A DNA stretch of 64,000 nucleotides from Methylococcus sp. Mc7 (GTDB lineage Bacteria > Pseudomonadota > Gammaproteobacteria > Methylococcales > Methylococcaceae): NCBI RefSeq assembly GCF_019285515.1, contig NZ_CP079095.1, positions 2,698,501-2,762,500 of the forward strand, read 5' to 3'. This document shows positions 9,393-17,540 of this stretch, piece by piece. The notes beneath the pieces are model-generated. The model had not been told where the DNA came from and did no database searches. It saw only the letters and a program-made list of their open reading frames with translations. Position numbers and translations under genes: made by a program. How positions within the stretch are numbered: position 1 is the first letter of the stretch; each line of letters starts with the position of its first letter.

Positions 9393-10475
9393 ATGTCGAG
9401 AAAAGGCTTCGCTATTCTGGTCCTGGCCGCCTCGCTGGCCGCCATCGCCGGATGGTGGCGATTCGTCGCGGGGCCGCCGGCTGCGGCGCCGCCCACCGAT
9501 GTCAGGGTGCCGCCTCCGGCCCCGGTGTTCGCGGCGCGGGTTTGGGCGGAGTCCGTCGACGATGCCATCGACGCCGTCGGTACCCTCCTCGCCGACGAGT
9601 CGGTCGTGATCCGCCCGGAAGTTCAGGGAAGGGTCAAAGCCATCCGTTTCACCGAGGGCAAGCCGGTCAGGGCCGGTGAGGTGCTGCTCGAGCTCGAGCA
9701 GGACGAATACCGGGCGGCTTTGGCCCAGAGCCTGGCCCAGCAGGAGCTGGACCAGGCCAATTTCGCGCGCATGAAGGCGATGCGCGAGCGTGCCCATGTC
9801 AGTGCCCAGCAGTACGACGAGGCCATGTCCAAGCTCAAGTATTCCAACGCGCTGGTGGAGCGGGACCGTGTGCTGCTGCAGAAGACCGTGCTGCGCGCGC
9901 CGTTCGATGGCATCGTCGGTATCCGGGAGGTCAGTGTCGGGGAGTACCTCGACAAGGGCAAGGCGCTGGTCAACCTGGAGGCGCTGGACCCGGTCAAGCT
10001 CGACTTCAAGGTGCCGGAGAAATACGCGGGGACCGTGGTGAAGGGCCTCGCCCTGACCGCCGAGGTGGCGGCCTATCCCGGCCGTGCCTTCCCCGGCGAA
10101 GTCTACGCCGTGGACCCGCGCCTCGAAGAGGAAAGCCGTACCTTGCGGGTGAGGGCGCGCCTGCCGAACCGGGACCAGGCGCTGCGTCCGGGTATGTTCG
10201 CCCGTATCCATCTGGCGCTGGGGGCGGCGCGCCGGGCGCTGTTCGTGCCGGAATCCGCCCTGGTGGTGAAGGGCAGCTCGGCTTCGGTGTTCCGGGTGGT
10301 TTCCGGCACAGCGGTCGCGACCCCGGTGGCGATCGGCGCGCGCTACAAGGGCAAGGTCGAGATCGTGCAGGGCCTCGCCGAGGGCGACAGCGTCGTGACC
10401 GAAGGCCAGGTCAAGCTCCGGGACGGCGCTCCGGTCGCGGTTCTGGAAGCGAAGAAAAATCCGCCCGCCCCATGA
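9393..10475 (+). CDS. RND efflux periplasmic adaptor subunit (HlyD/MFP family)
   Basis: This 360-residue adaptor has an N-terminal signal-anchor (residues 5-22), a lipoyl-like half-motif (VRAGEVLLELEQDEYRAALAQ) leading into an alpha-hairpin, a second half-motif (LRAPFDGIVGIREVSVGEYL), and beta-barrel and membrane-proximal domains (LRPGMFARIHLAL). It links an inner-membrane RND pump to an outer-membrane channel. The ATG at 9393 fits the signal segment; the open frame continues upstream but there it overlaps grxC. Its stop overlaps the permease start by 4 bp. No outer-membrane factor gene is nearby. Confidence 0.9.
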   Translation: MSRKGFAILVLAASLAAIAGWWRFVAGPPAAAPPTDVRVPPPAPVFAARVWAESVDDAIDAVGTLLADESVVIRPEVQGRVKAIRFTEGKPVRAGEVLLELEQDEYRAALAQSLAQQELDQANFARMKAMRERAHVSAQQYDEAMSKLKYSNALVERDRVLLQKTVLRAPFDGIVGIREVSVGEYLDKGKALVNLEALDPVKLDFKVPEKYAGTVVKGLALTAEVAAYPGRAFPGEVYAVDPRLEEESRTLRVRARLPNRDQALRPGMFARIHLALGAARRALFVPESALVVKGSSASVFRVVSGTAVATPVAIGARYKGKVEIVQGLAEGDSVVTEGQVKLRDGAPVAVLEAKKNPPAP

Positions 10476-13400
10476 TGCTGAGCGACGTTTCCATCCGGCG
10501 GCCGGTCCTGGCGACGGTGATGAGCCTCGCCTTGGTGCTGGTGGGGCTGATGTGCTTTCAGCGCCTGCCGGTGCGGGAATACCCCAACATCGACGCGCCC
10601 ATGGTCTCGGTCCGCAGCGTTTACAAGGGCGCCAGTTCGGAGGTGATCGAGAGCCAGGTGACGCGGCCGCTGGAGGATTCGCTGTCCGGCATCGAAGGCA
10701 TCCGGACCATGAAGTCGGTCAGCCGCGAAGAGGTCAGCCAGATCACCATCGAGTTCAACATCAGCCGCGACCAGGATTCGGCGGCGGCCGACGTGCGCGA
10801 CCGGGTGTCGCGGGTGAGGGCCCGGCTGCCGCGCGAGATCGACGAGCCCGTCATCAGCAAGATCGACGCCGACGCCCAGCCGATCCTGTGGCTCGCCTTC
10901 TCCAGCGACCGCCACGGTCCCCTGGAAATCACCGATTTCGCCGACCGTTACGTGCAGGACCGGCTGCAGACGCTGTCCGGCGTCGCCAGCGTGATCATCG
11001 GCGGCGAACGCCGCTATGCCATGCGGCTGTGGCTGAACCGGGAGCGGATGGCGGCCCACGGGGTGACGGTGCAGGACGTCGAGGCCGCGCTGCAGAAGCG
11101 CAACGTCGAACTGCCGGGCGGACGCATCGAGAGCGCCCAGCGCGAGTTCACCGTGTTCAGCGAGACCGACCTGAAGACGGTCGAAGAATTCAACGCCTTG
11201 ATCGTGCGCGAAGTGAACGGCTTTCCGGTGCGGTTGTCGGACATCGGCCGGGCCGATCTGGGGGCGGCGGACGAGCGGAACATCGTGCGGGTGAACGGCA
11301 ACCCGGCGGTGGCGCTGGGCGTGGTCAAGCAGGCCACGGCCAACACCCTGGAGGTGGCTCGGTCGGTTCGGGCGGAACTGCCGAAGATCCTGGAAACCCT
11401 GCCGGAAGGGATGGAGCTGGAGGTTTCCTTCGACACGTCCCAGTTCATCGACGAATCCATCCATTCCGTCTACGAGACGCTGGCCGAGTCCCTGGGGCTG
11501 GTGACGCTGGTCACCTGGCTGTTCCTGCGCTCGGTGCGCGCGACCCTGATCCCGTTCGTGACCATCCCGGTCTCCTTGATCGGCGCCTTCATCTTTATTT
11601 ATGCGCTGGGGTTTTCGGTCAACATCCTGACCCTGCTGGCGCTGGTGCTCGCCATCGGCCTGGTGGTGGACGACGCCATCGTGATGATGGAGAACATCTA
11701 CCGGCGCATCGAACGCGGCGCGCACCCCTTCCGGGCGGCGGTCGAGGGCAGCCGGGAAATCGCCTTCGCCGTGATCGCCATGACGCTGACGCTGGCGTCC
11801 GTATTCGCGCCGCTGGCGTTCATGAGCGGCAACACCGGCCGCCTGTTCTCCGAGTTCGCCCTGGCGGTGTCCTGCGCGGTGCTGGTTTCCGGTTTCGTGG
11901 CGCTGACGCTGACTCCGATGATGTGCTCACGCTTGCTGAAGCCACCCGCCGGCGGAGGGGCCGGGCATGTCGAATCGGGTGAGGCATCTGGATTCGCGGG
12001 GCTCTACCGGAAGCGGCTCGAAGCCGCCTTGCGGCGCCGCTGGGCCGTGATCGGGGTGATGCTGGGCATCGGCGCGGGCGCGGTTTTCCTGTTCGGCGCC
12101 CTCAACGCCGAGCTGTCGCCGCTGGAGGACCGCGGCAACATCATCATCGTGATCGCGGCCCCGGAGGGTGCGACCGTGGAGTACACCGACCGCTACGCCC
12201 GCGAAATCGAGGCGATGGTCCAGCCGATCCCGGAAGTCAGGAGCTATTTCATGGTGGTGGCGCCGGGTCTGGACCGGCCGAACCCGGTGAATTCCGCGAT
12301 CGGCTTCGTGCGCCTGAAGCCCTGGGACCAGCGCAAGCGCTCCCAGCAGGAGATTGCGGCGACCCTGTTGCCGAAGCTGATGGCCTTGCCGGGAGTGATG
12401 GCTTTCGCCATCAATCCTCCTTCCCTGGGGCAGAGCTTCCGCAGTCCGCCGGTGCAGTTCGTGATCCAGGGCCCGACCTACGAAAAGCTCGACGGCGTAG
12501 CGGCGCAGCTCGTCGACCGGGCCCGCCAGTACGCCGGCATGGTCAATGCCGATTCCGACCTCAAGCTCGACAAGCCGCAGATCAGCGTGCAGGTGAACCG
12601 GGAAAAGGCCGCCGACGTCGGGGTCGACGTCGACGAGATCGGCCGGACGCTGCAGACCCTGCTCGGCGGGCGCCAGGTGACGCGCTTCAAGAAGGGCGGC
12701 GAGCAGTACGACGTGATCGTCGAACTGGAGGACGCCGCGCGGACGACCGTGAACGACGTGGGCTCGATCTACCTGCGCAGCGCCGGCGGCGGGCTGGTTC
12801 AGCTCGCCAACCTGGTGGAAACCCGGGAAAAAGGGGCGGCGAAGGAACTCAACCATTTCAACCGACTGCGTTCGGCGGTCCTGTCCGCCAGCGTCGCGCC
12901 CGGCTTCACTTTGGGCGAGGCCCTGGCCTATCTCGGCGCGGCGGCGAAGGAGATTCTGCCGGCGGATTTCAAGACCGACCTCGACGGCCAGTCACGCGAG
13001 TTTGCCGAATCCAGCCGCACGCTCTACCTGACCTTCGTGTTCGCGCTGCTGTTCATTTATCTGGTGCTCGCGGCGCAGTTCGAGAGTTTCTCCGATCCCT
13101 TCATCATCATGCTCACCGTGCCACTGGCCGTCACCGGCGCGCTGCTTTCTTTGAAATGGACCGGCGGCACCCTGAACGTCTACAGCCAGATCGGCATGAT
13201 CATGCTGATCGGCCTGGTGACCAAGAACGGCATCCTGATCGTCGAATTCGCCAACCAGCTCAGGAGGGAAGGGCGCGGCGCCCTGCAGGCCGTGGTCGAA
13301 GCTTCGGTGCTGCGCTTCCGGCCGATCCTGATGACCTCCCTGACCATGATTCTGGGCGCCCTGCCGTTGGCCCTGTCGTCGGGCGCCGGGGCCGAGAGCC

Positions 13401-13546
13401 GGCGGCAGATCGGCTGGGTCATCGTCGGCGGACTGCTCATCGGCACGGTGTTCACGGTGTTCATCATCCCGGCCGTTTACACCCTGCTGTCCAGGCCGCC
13501 GAAGGCGCCGGACGAGGGGAACGAAAGGGCGGCCGGCGTGGTCTAG
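10472..13546 (+). CDS. RND multidrug efflux permease (AcrB/MexF-like)
   Basis: A 1024-residue inner-membrane pump of the hydrophobe/amphiphile efflux family. It starts with SIRRPVLATVMSLALVLVG (TM1) and YPNIDAPMVSV. The proton-relay helix is LALVLAIGLVVDDAIVMMENIYRRIE with the Asp pair. The second repeat has FESFSDPFIIMLTVPLAVTGALL and IGLVTKNGILIVEFANQL. The length is normal for AcrB-type pumps. It is translationally coupled to the adaptor gene (ATGATG start over TGA). Substrates cannot be read from sequence. Confidence 0.92.
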   Translation: MMLSDVSIRRPVLATVMSLALVLVGLMCFQRLPVREYPNIDAPMVSVRSVYKGASSEVIESQVTRPLEDSLSGIEGIRTMKSVSREEVSQITIEFNISRDQDSAAADVRDRVSRVRARLPREIDEPVISKIDADAQPILWLAFSSDRHGPLEITDFADRYVQDRLQTLSGVASVIIGGERRYAMRLWLNRERMAAHGVTVQDVEAALQKRNVELPGGRIESAQREFTVFSETDLKTVEEFNALIVREVNGFPVRLSDIGRADLGAADERNIVRVNGNPAVALGVVKQATANTLEVARSVRAELPKILETLPEGMELEVSFDTSQFIDESIHSVYETLAESLGLVTLVTWLFLRSVRATLIPFVTIPVSLIGAFIFIYALGFSVNILTLLALVLAIGLVVDDAIVMMENIYRRIERGAHPFRAAVEGSREIAFAVIAMTLTLASVFAPLAFMSGNTGRLFSEFALAVSCAVLVSGFVALTLTPMMCSRLLKPPAGGGAGHVESGEASGFAGLYRKRLEAALRRRWAVIGVMLGIGAGAVFLFGALNAELSPLEDRGNIIIVIAAPEGATVEYTDRYAREIEAMVQPIPEVRSYFMVVAPGLDRPNPVNSAIGFVRLKPWDQRKRSQQEIAATLLPKLMALPGVMAFAINPPSLGQSFRSPPVQFVIQGPTYEKLDGVAAQLVDRARQYAGMVNADSDLKLDKPQISVQVNREKAADVGVDVDEIGRTLQTLLGGRQVTRFKKGGEQYDVIVELEDAARTTVNDVGSIYLRSAGGGLVQLANLVETREKGAAKELNHFNRLRSAVLSASVAPGFTLGEALAYLGAAAKEILPADFKTDLDGQSREFAESSRTLYLTFVFALLFIYLVLAAQFESFSDPFIIMLTVPLAVTGALLSLKWTGGTLNVYSQIGMIMLIGLVTKNGILIVEFANQLRREGRGALQAVVEASVLRFRPILMTSLTMILGALPLALSSGAGAESRRQIGWVIVGGLLIGTVFTVFIIPAVYTLLSRPPKAPDEGNERAAGVV

Positions 13547-13594
13547 AGTGGTACTGCGCGCCCGGCTGGCGGCCAGTCCTTTCCAATCCAGAAA

Positions 13595-13610
13595 TGAGCC
13601 TGAAGGAGGG
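13595..13610 (+). repeat. Left terminal inverted repeat core of the IS
   Basis: TGAGCCTGAAGGAGGG; its exact reverse complement is at 14940-14955 at the other end of the element. Confidence 0.8.
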
Positions 13611-13626
13611 TTCTGAGTGAACCTGT

Positions 13627-14883
13627 TCAGGCGGCGGGTTGTTGGGCTGTGTTGATGTATTGGAACAGTTCGGTGCGCGCCTGGTTGAGGAGTCGCGCGG
13701 CCTCATTGTCGCTGATGGCGTAGGCGATTTCATCCAGTTGTTTGAAGGAGATGCCGGGCTTGAGGTACTGCTCGGCCTCGGGCAGGGATTTGAGTTTTTC
13801 GTAGGGGGTCATGAGATTGGCGTAGGGATAGCGCTTGCGCCGTTTGCCCTTGGCGTCGACGACCGCCTCGGGGAAGAGGCAGGGGCGGTGGAAGTTGAGA
13901 TAGGGGGTGAGGACGCCGCTGGAGAAGGCGTTGACCCGCGCGGCGAAGCGTCCGGGGATGTGGGCATAGCCGAGGTGCTTGCGCACGACGGAGCCGTTCT
14001 TGCTTTCGACGAGGGCGTTGTCGTTGGTCTGGCGGGCGCGGGACTTGGTGAAGTCGATGCGCAGTTTCTCCAGGAGTTGGGCGACCCGGTGGTTGATGTA
14101 CTCCGAACCGTTGTCGGAGTGGAAGCCGAGGATGACGAAGGGGAAGCTGTCGAGGAGCTGGTTGAGCGCCGGGATGAGGAAGCGCTCGCTGATCCGTTCG
14201 ACGCTGACGACGCACTGCATCTGGGTGGCCTCGTCGACGGCGTTGAGGTGGTAGAGGCCCTTGATGCCGTCGAGATCGCCCTGATGGACGGAATCGACGC
14301 GCAGGAAGCCGGGGCGTCCGTCCGGAAAGGGTTTGCGGCGCTCGCCGATGGCGACGGGCGTGGGGCGGGTCTTGTCGTAGTGAGTGCGCTGCCGCCGATA
14401 GGTCGTGGAGTGGCGGAGGTTGTAGAGGCCGCCGTTGGAGATGCGGGCGAGGCGGACGAAGCGCTGATCCGAGAAGACGTGGAAGGCGCGCTCGCAGAGC
14501 TTGCGGGTGGCGGGGCCGGAGAGGGTGCCGTGGAGGGCATCGAGTTCGGCCAGGAGCACGGCATCCTGGGGCAGATAGCGACGCTGAAAGGCGTTGGCCG
14601 GCCGACCGCGGTGGTCGCGTACCCGTCCCGTTCGGCGGTACTGCGCGATCAGGCGGGTGATCTGGGCGCGGGAGAAGCCGCTGACCTTGATCAGGTAATC
14701 CCGGACGATCCCCTTGTCGGCCTTGCCGAGGCGCAGGTAACCGAGCTGACAGAGCGAGGACTCGATCCAGCCATAGGCCTCCGGGCGGGAGGGTACGGTG
14801 AAGTCCAGCGGTGAGGCGCCATCCAGGAAGGCCCGGATCTCGTCGAGGGTTTGAAGGCGTTGGGTATGCAGTTTCACGATCAT
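13627..14883 (-). CDS. IS transposase, DDE/rve integrase domain
   Basis: The 418-residue protein has an N-terminal helix-turn-helix region (VSGFSRAQITRLIAQYRRTG, about residues 70-90) and a retroviral-integrase-like core. The first Asp is in FLRVDSVHQGD, the second in GFHSDNGSEYIN, and the Glu in NDNALVESKNG, so the DDE triad is complete. The C-terminal tail (YPYANLMTPYEKLKSL) is typical of this transposase group. The ATG at 14883 begins MIVKLHTQRLQTLDEI; an upstream in-frame extension would run into the IS end. The frame is uninterrupted, so the IS may still be active. The IS family (IS481-like) is a tentative assignment. Confidence 0.85.
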   Translation of the reverse strand: MIVKLHTQRLQTLDEIRAFLDGASPLDFTVPSRPEAYGWIESSLCQLGYLRLGKADKGIVRDYLIKVSGFSRAQITRLIAQYRRTGRVRDHRGRPANAFQRRYLPQDAVLLAELDALHGTLSGPATRKLCERAFHVFSDQRFVRLARISNGGLYNLRHSTTYRRQRTHYDKTRPTPVAIGERRKPFPDGRPGFLRVDSVHQGDLDGIKGLYHLNAVDEATQMQCVVSVERISERFLIPALNQLLDSFPFVILGFHSDNGSEYINHRVAQLLEKLRIDFTKSRARQTNDNALVESKNGSVVRKHLGYAHIPGRFAARVNAFSSGVLTPYLNFHRPCLFPEAVVDAKGKRRKRYPYANLMTPYEKLKSLPEAEQYLKPGISFKQLDEIAYAISDNEAARLLNQARTELFQYINTAQQPAA

Positions 14884-14939
14884 CCTCCGATGATCCCAAA
14901 ACCCACCCCCTTCAGGCTCACCTTCCGGTGGAATCACGC

Positions 14940-14955
14940 CCCTCCTTCAGGCTCA
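14940..14955 (-). repeat. Right terminal inverted repeat core of the IS
   Basis: Exact reverse complement of the left core at 13595-13610; a diverged second copy lies inward at 14909-14927. Confidence 0.8.
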
Positions 14956-15128
14956 TCTTCCGTTGGACAAGGCTCGGCCTTTAATTCAAGGGTTGTCTAT
15001 GTTAGTCTGCCCGCGCGCAATGCCATGCCGCCGCGCCGTTACGGACGTGGTGTGCTCGCGGGGCTTAATGAGTGCGGGCTCCGGCGATTATTAGAATAAA
15101 TCACTACATTCAGCGAGGGACGTCTCCA

Positions 15129-15719
15129 ATGATAAGAACGAAATTTCTTAAGTGCGGCCTGTTGGCTGCGGTTCTGGGCCTTGGCGCCCTGATTCCGGCG
15201 ACCCTGTGGGCGCATGGCGGCGGTTCCGGCGTCGACGTGGACTCCTGCCGTATCCCGGTAGGCGGCTTCTGGGTCCATTTCACCGCTTATCAGCCGCAGC
15301 TCACCGGCACCACCGAATACTGCGACAAGATCCCGGAAACCGGATCCACCACCCTGGTCTTCGACTATGAAGGCAAGGCGCTCCGCAACATGACCGTCGA
15401 GTTCGAAATCACCAAGGAGCCCGAAGGCAGCCGCGTGTTCTACCAGGCGCCGGCGGCGTATCCCACCGGCACCGTGAACGCCACCATCAATTTCACCGAG
15501 CCTTCCAACTATCTGGCGCACGTAACGCTGGTGAACGACAGCCAGAAGATCGACGCGCACATTCCCTTCAAGGTGGGCGTCAACCAGACCAGCCTTTCCG
15601 GGACCACCTGGATCATCATCCTGGTGATCGTCGTCGCGCTCGGCTACATCCTCTATCTCTCGAATGCGGGCTTCAAGAAAGTCGTGGATTCGCTGCTGCT
15701 GATCAAGAAGAAAACCTAA
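15129..15719 (+). CDS. pmoD: PmoD/AmoD-family periplasmic copper protein, membrane-anchored
   Basis: A 196-residue protein. The signal peptide (residues 1-28, ending LWA) would leave a mature N-terminus of HGGGSG. Next comes a cupredoxin-like beta domain with the AmoD/PmoD pattern: Cys40 in DVDSCRI, then GFWVHFTAYQPQLTG with His50, and Cys65 in TEYCDKIP. One C-terminal helix follows (about residues 160-178, WIIILVIVVALGYILYL) and then a Lys-rich cytoplasmic tail. PmoD/AmoD proteins accompany methane and ammonia monooxygenase operons, and a purified PmoD forms a CuA-like dimer site. Here the gene leads a three-gene copper cluster, not a pmo operon. The ATG is at 15129. Equivalence to operon PmoD is inferred from the motif, so the symbol is provisional. 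Confidence 0.75.
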   Translation: MIRTKFLKCGLLAAVLGLGALIPATLWAHGGGSGVDVDSCRIPVGGFWVHFTAYQPQLTGTTEYCDKIPETGSTTLVFDYEGKALRNMTVEFEITKEPEGSRVFYQAPAAYPTGTVNATINFTEPSNYLAHVTLVNDSQKIDAHIPFKVGVNQTSLSGTTWIIILVIVVALGYILYLSNAGFKKVVDSLLLIKKKT

Positions 15720-15727
15720 AGGTACCG

Positions 15728-15757
15728 GCCCATCGCCCGGCTGGCCGGGTGATGGGC
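15728..15757 (+). terminator. Hairpin between pmoD-like and multicopper oxidase genes
   Basis: GCCCATCGCCCGG (15728-15740) pairs with CCGGGTGATGGGC (15745-15757) over a CTGG loop, with one G-U pair. It begins 8 nt after the pmoD stop and is followed by a loosely T-rich stretch (TCTGCTTTTGCATTTT). It could be a partial terminator or a processing/stabilising hairpin that sets unequal amounts of the copper-cluster proteins. Confidence 0.65.
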
Positions 15758-15804
15758 GCTTCGAGTCTGCTTTTGCATTTTCCAGTCACCGTGCCTTGGT
15801 TAAC

Positions 15805-17538
15805 ATGATCATGATCAAACGCTCTTTGTCGGCAGCGCTGGGGTCTGCCTTTCTGGCCTGGTCCGCAAGTGCGCCGGCCGTGACCGCCATACCCGAAACC
15901 AAGAAAGTCGAGCTCGGCGAAGTCGAGCCGTTCTGCAACAGTGGAGCGCCGGCGGACTGGCGCAAGGCCCAGGTGCTGGAAGGGGTGGAAATCCGGGAGT
16001 CCAGGCTGTGCAATCCCGACAGCCCCGCCGAAATCGCGGCGTTCGTGAAGGGCACGAACAACATCTCCATGCAGACGCTGATGGACACCAACCTGGCCGC
16101 CGATGCCCTCATCCTGTCGAACGACATGGACAACGACGGCGACCCGGACCATTACATCATCAAGCTCGAAGTCATGGAGCTGAACGGCCACTCGCCGGAT
16201 TTCGCCGGCGTCGTGCCGACCTACGACATCGCGCCCGGCATCGAGCCGGCGTTCTGGGTGTTCGCGCCCAAGACCCGCGACATGTCCACCCGCAGCTTCG
16301 CCAGCGCCGAAGCCAACCCCATGTTGCGCATGCCGGCGCCGGTCATTCGCGTCGAGCAGGGCGACGTCATCTGGCTGGTCCTGGAGAACACCCATTATTT
16401 CCCGCACTCCATCCATCTCCACGGGGTGGACCATCCTTACATGGATTTCAGCGGCGAGGGCAACGACGGCGTCGGGCAGACCAGCGCGATGGACGTGATG
16501 CCGGGCCAGAGCAAGACCTACGTGATCAAGCCGCGCCAGGCCGGCACTCAGTACTACCACTGCCATGTCCAGCCGCATACCCATATTCCGCTGGGGCTGG
16601 CGGGCATGTTCATCGTCGAGGAAAACCGTCCGAACAACTGGGTGCAGGTCTTCAATGTCGGTGCAGGGCAGGTGCGGCATCCCTCCAAGGCGGTGGCGGA
16701 AAAGTACGATGCCGAGTACGACCTGCACTACCAGTCGGTCGACAAGGATTTGCACAAGCTGCCGCAGTCGTTCAACGATCCGCGGCTGATCGCCCGCGCC
16801 ATCAATCAGGAATACGACATCACCGACGCGACCGACGACTATTACCTCCTCAACGGCCGGGCCTTCCCGTATACCCTCCGGGAATCCCTGGTGGTAGTGG
16901 AGCCCAACCAGAAGATCAAGCTGCGGGTGCTCAACGGCCACACCGAGGTTCTCGCGCTGCACACGCATGGCCACAAGGCCGTGGAGACGCATTACGATGG
17001 TGTCGAACAGCGGCCGGAAGCTCGGGTGCGGCGCGATGTGTACACCCTCGCGCCGGCCCAGCGCCTGGACTTGGAGCTGGAAACCGTCGACGACGGCCTA
17101 CGCAGCTTCGGCCCCGGTCTTTGGATGATGCACGATCACGTCGAGCGGGCGTTCACGACCGATGGCATGGGCGAGGGCGGCAGTCTCAACTTAATCGCCT
17201 ATAAGCAGTATCTCGACGAAAACGGTACGCCCCATACCCACGGCATGAGTCTGGCCCAGTATTTCACCAAGAAATACTGGGAGCGGAAGATTTCGCCCTG
17301 GCAGGAAGTGTTCGACGCCAGCCTCGGCGATCCCGAGACTTTCGTCAAGGCGGAGGCCAAGCCAGCCGCTGCCGCCAAGCCGGCGGCTCCCGCGGCCGAG
17401 CCGGCGGCGCCGGGCAACACCGGCCGCAACCTGTTTCTGGGACTCCTGCTGGGTATCGCCGGCTATTTCGCCTATCTGAACCGGGCGAAGCTGCTGGAAA
17501 CCGCATCCGAGTGGATCGCCGCCGTACGGAATAAATAG
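15805..17538 (+). CDS. Membrane-anchored multicopper oxidase
   Basis: The 577-residue protein has a signal peptide (to about residue 25), an N-terminal extension to about residue 150, two cupredoxin domains, an Ala/Pro-rich linker (about residues 515-535) and a C-terminal membrane helix (FLGLLLGIAGYFAYL). Four His-x-His pairs for the trinuclear centre are present: H204/H206, H252/H254, H386/H388 and H443/H445. A type 1 site in the first domain is formed by Cys253, His258 and Met268 with an upstream His. The last pair is HDH, so the second domain has no type 1 Cys. This is the arrangement of type C two-domain oxidases, such as the Nitrosomonas europaea blue copper oxidase. The start is uncertain: ATG 15805, ATG 15811 or TTG 15796, none with a clear ribosome site. 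The substrate is unknown. Confidence 0.88.
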   Translation: MIMIKRSLSAALGSAFLAWSASAPAVTAIPETKKVELGEVEPFCNSGAPADWRKAQVLEGVEIRESRLCNPDSPAEIAAFVKGTNNISMQTLMDTNLAADALILSNDMDNDGDPDHYIIKLEVMELNGHSPDFAGVVPTYDIAPGIEPAFWVFAPKTRDMSTRSFASAEANPMLRMPAPVIRVEQGDVIWLVLENTHYFPHSIHLHGVDHPYMDFSGEGNDGVGQTSAMDVMPGQSKTYVIKPRQAGTQYYHCHVQPHTHIPLGLAGMFIVEENRPNNWVQVFNVGAGQVRHPSKAVAEKYDAEYDLHYQSVDKDLHKLPQSFNDPRLIARAINQEYDITDATDDYYLLNGRAFPYTLRESLVVVEPNQKIKLRVLNGHTEVLALHTHGHKAVETHYDGVEQRPEARVRRDVYTLAPAQRLDLELETVDDGLRSFGPGLWMMHDHVERAFTTDGMGEGGSLNLIAYKQYLDENGTPHTHGMSLAQYFTKKYWERKISPWQEVFDASLGDPETFVKAEAKPAAAAKPAAPAAEPAAPGNTGRNLFLGLLLGIAGYFAYLNRAKLLETASEWIAAVRNK

Positions 17539-17540
17539 AC

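Larger units (their letters stand above)
13579..14971 (-). mobile_element. Intact insertion sequence with DDE (rve) transposase
   Basis: The element is about 1.39 kb with one transposase gene. Its ends share a core of TGAGCCTGAAGGAGGG at 13595-13610 and its reverse complement at 14940-14955. Outside this both ends have a CCTT...TCCAA block. A second, diverged copy of the core (CCCTTCAGGCTCACCTTCC) lies just inside the right end at 14909-14927, so the right end has two transposase-binding-like iterations. A target duplication could not be identified with confidence. It lies between the RND pump and the copper cluster. Confidence 0.8.
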
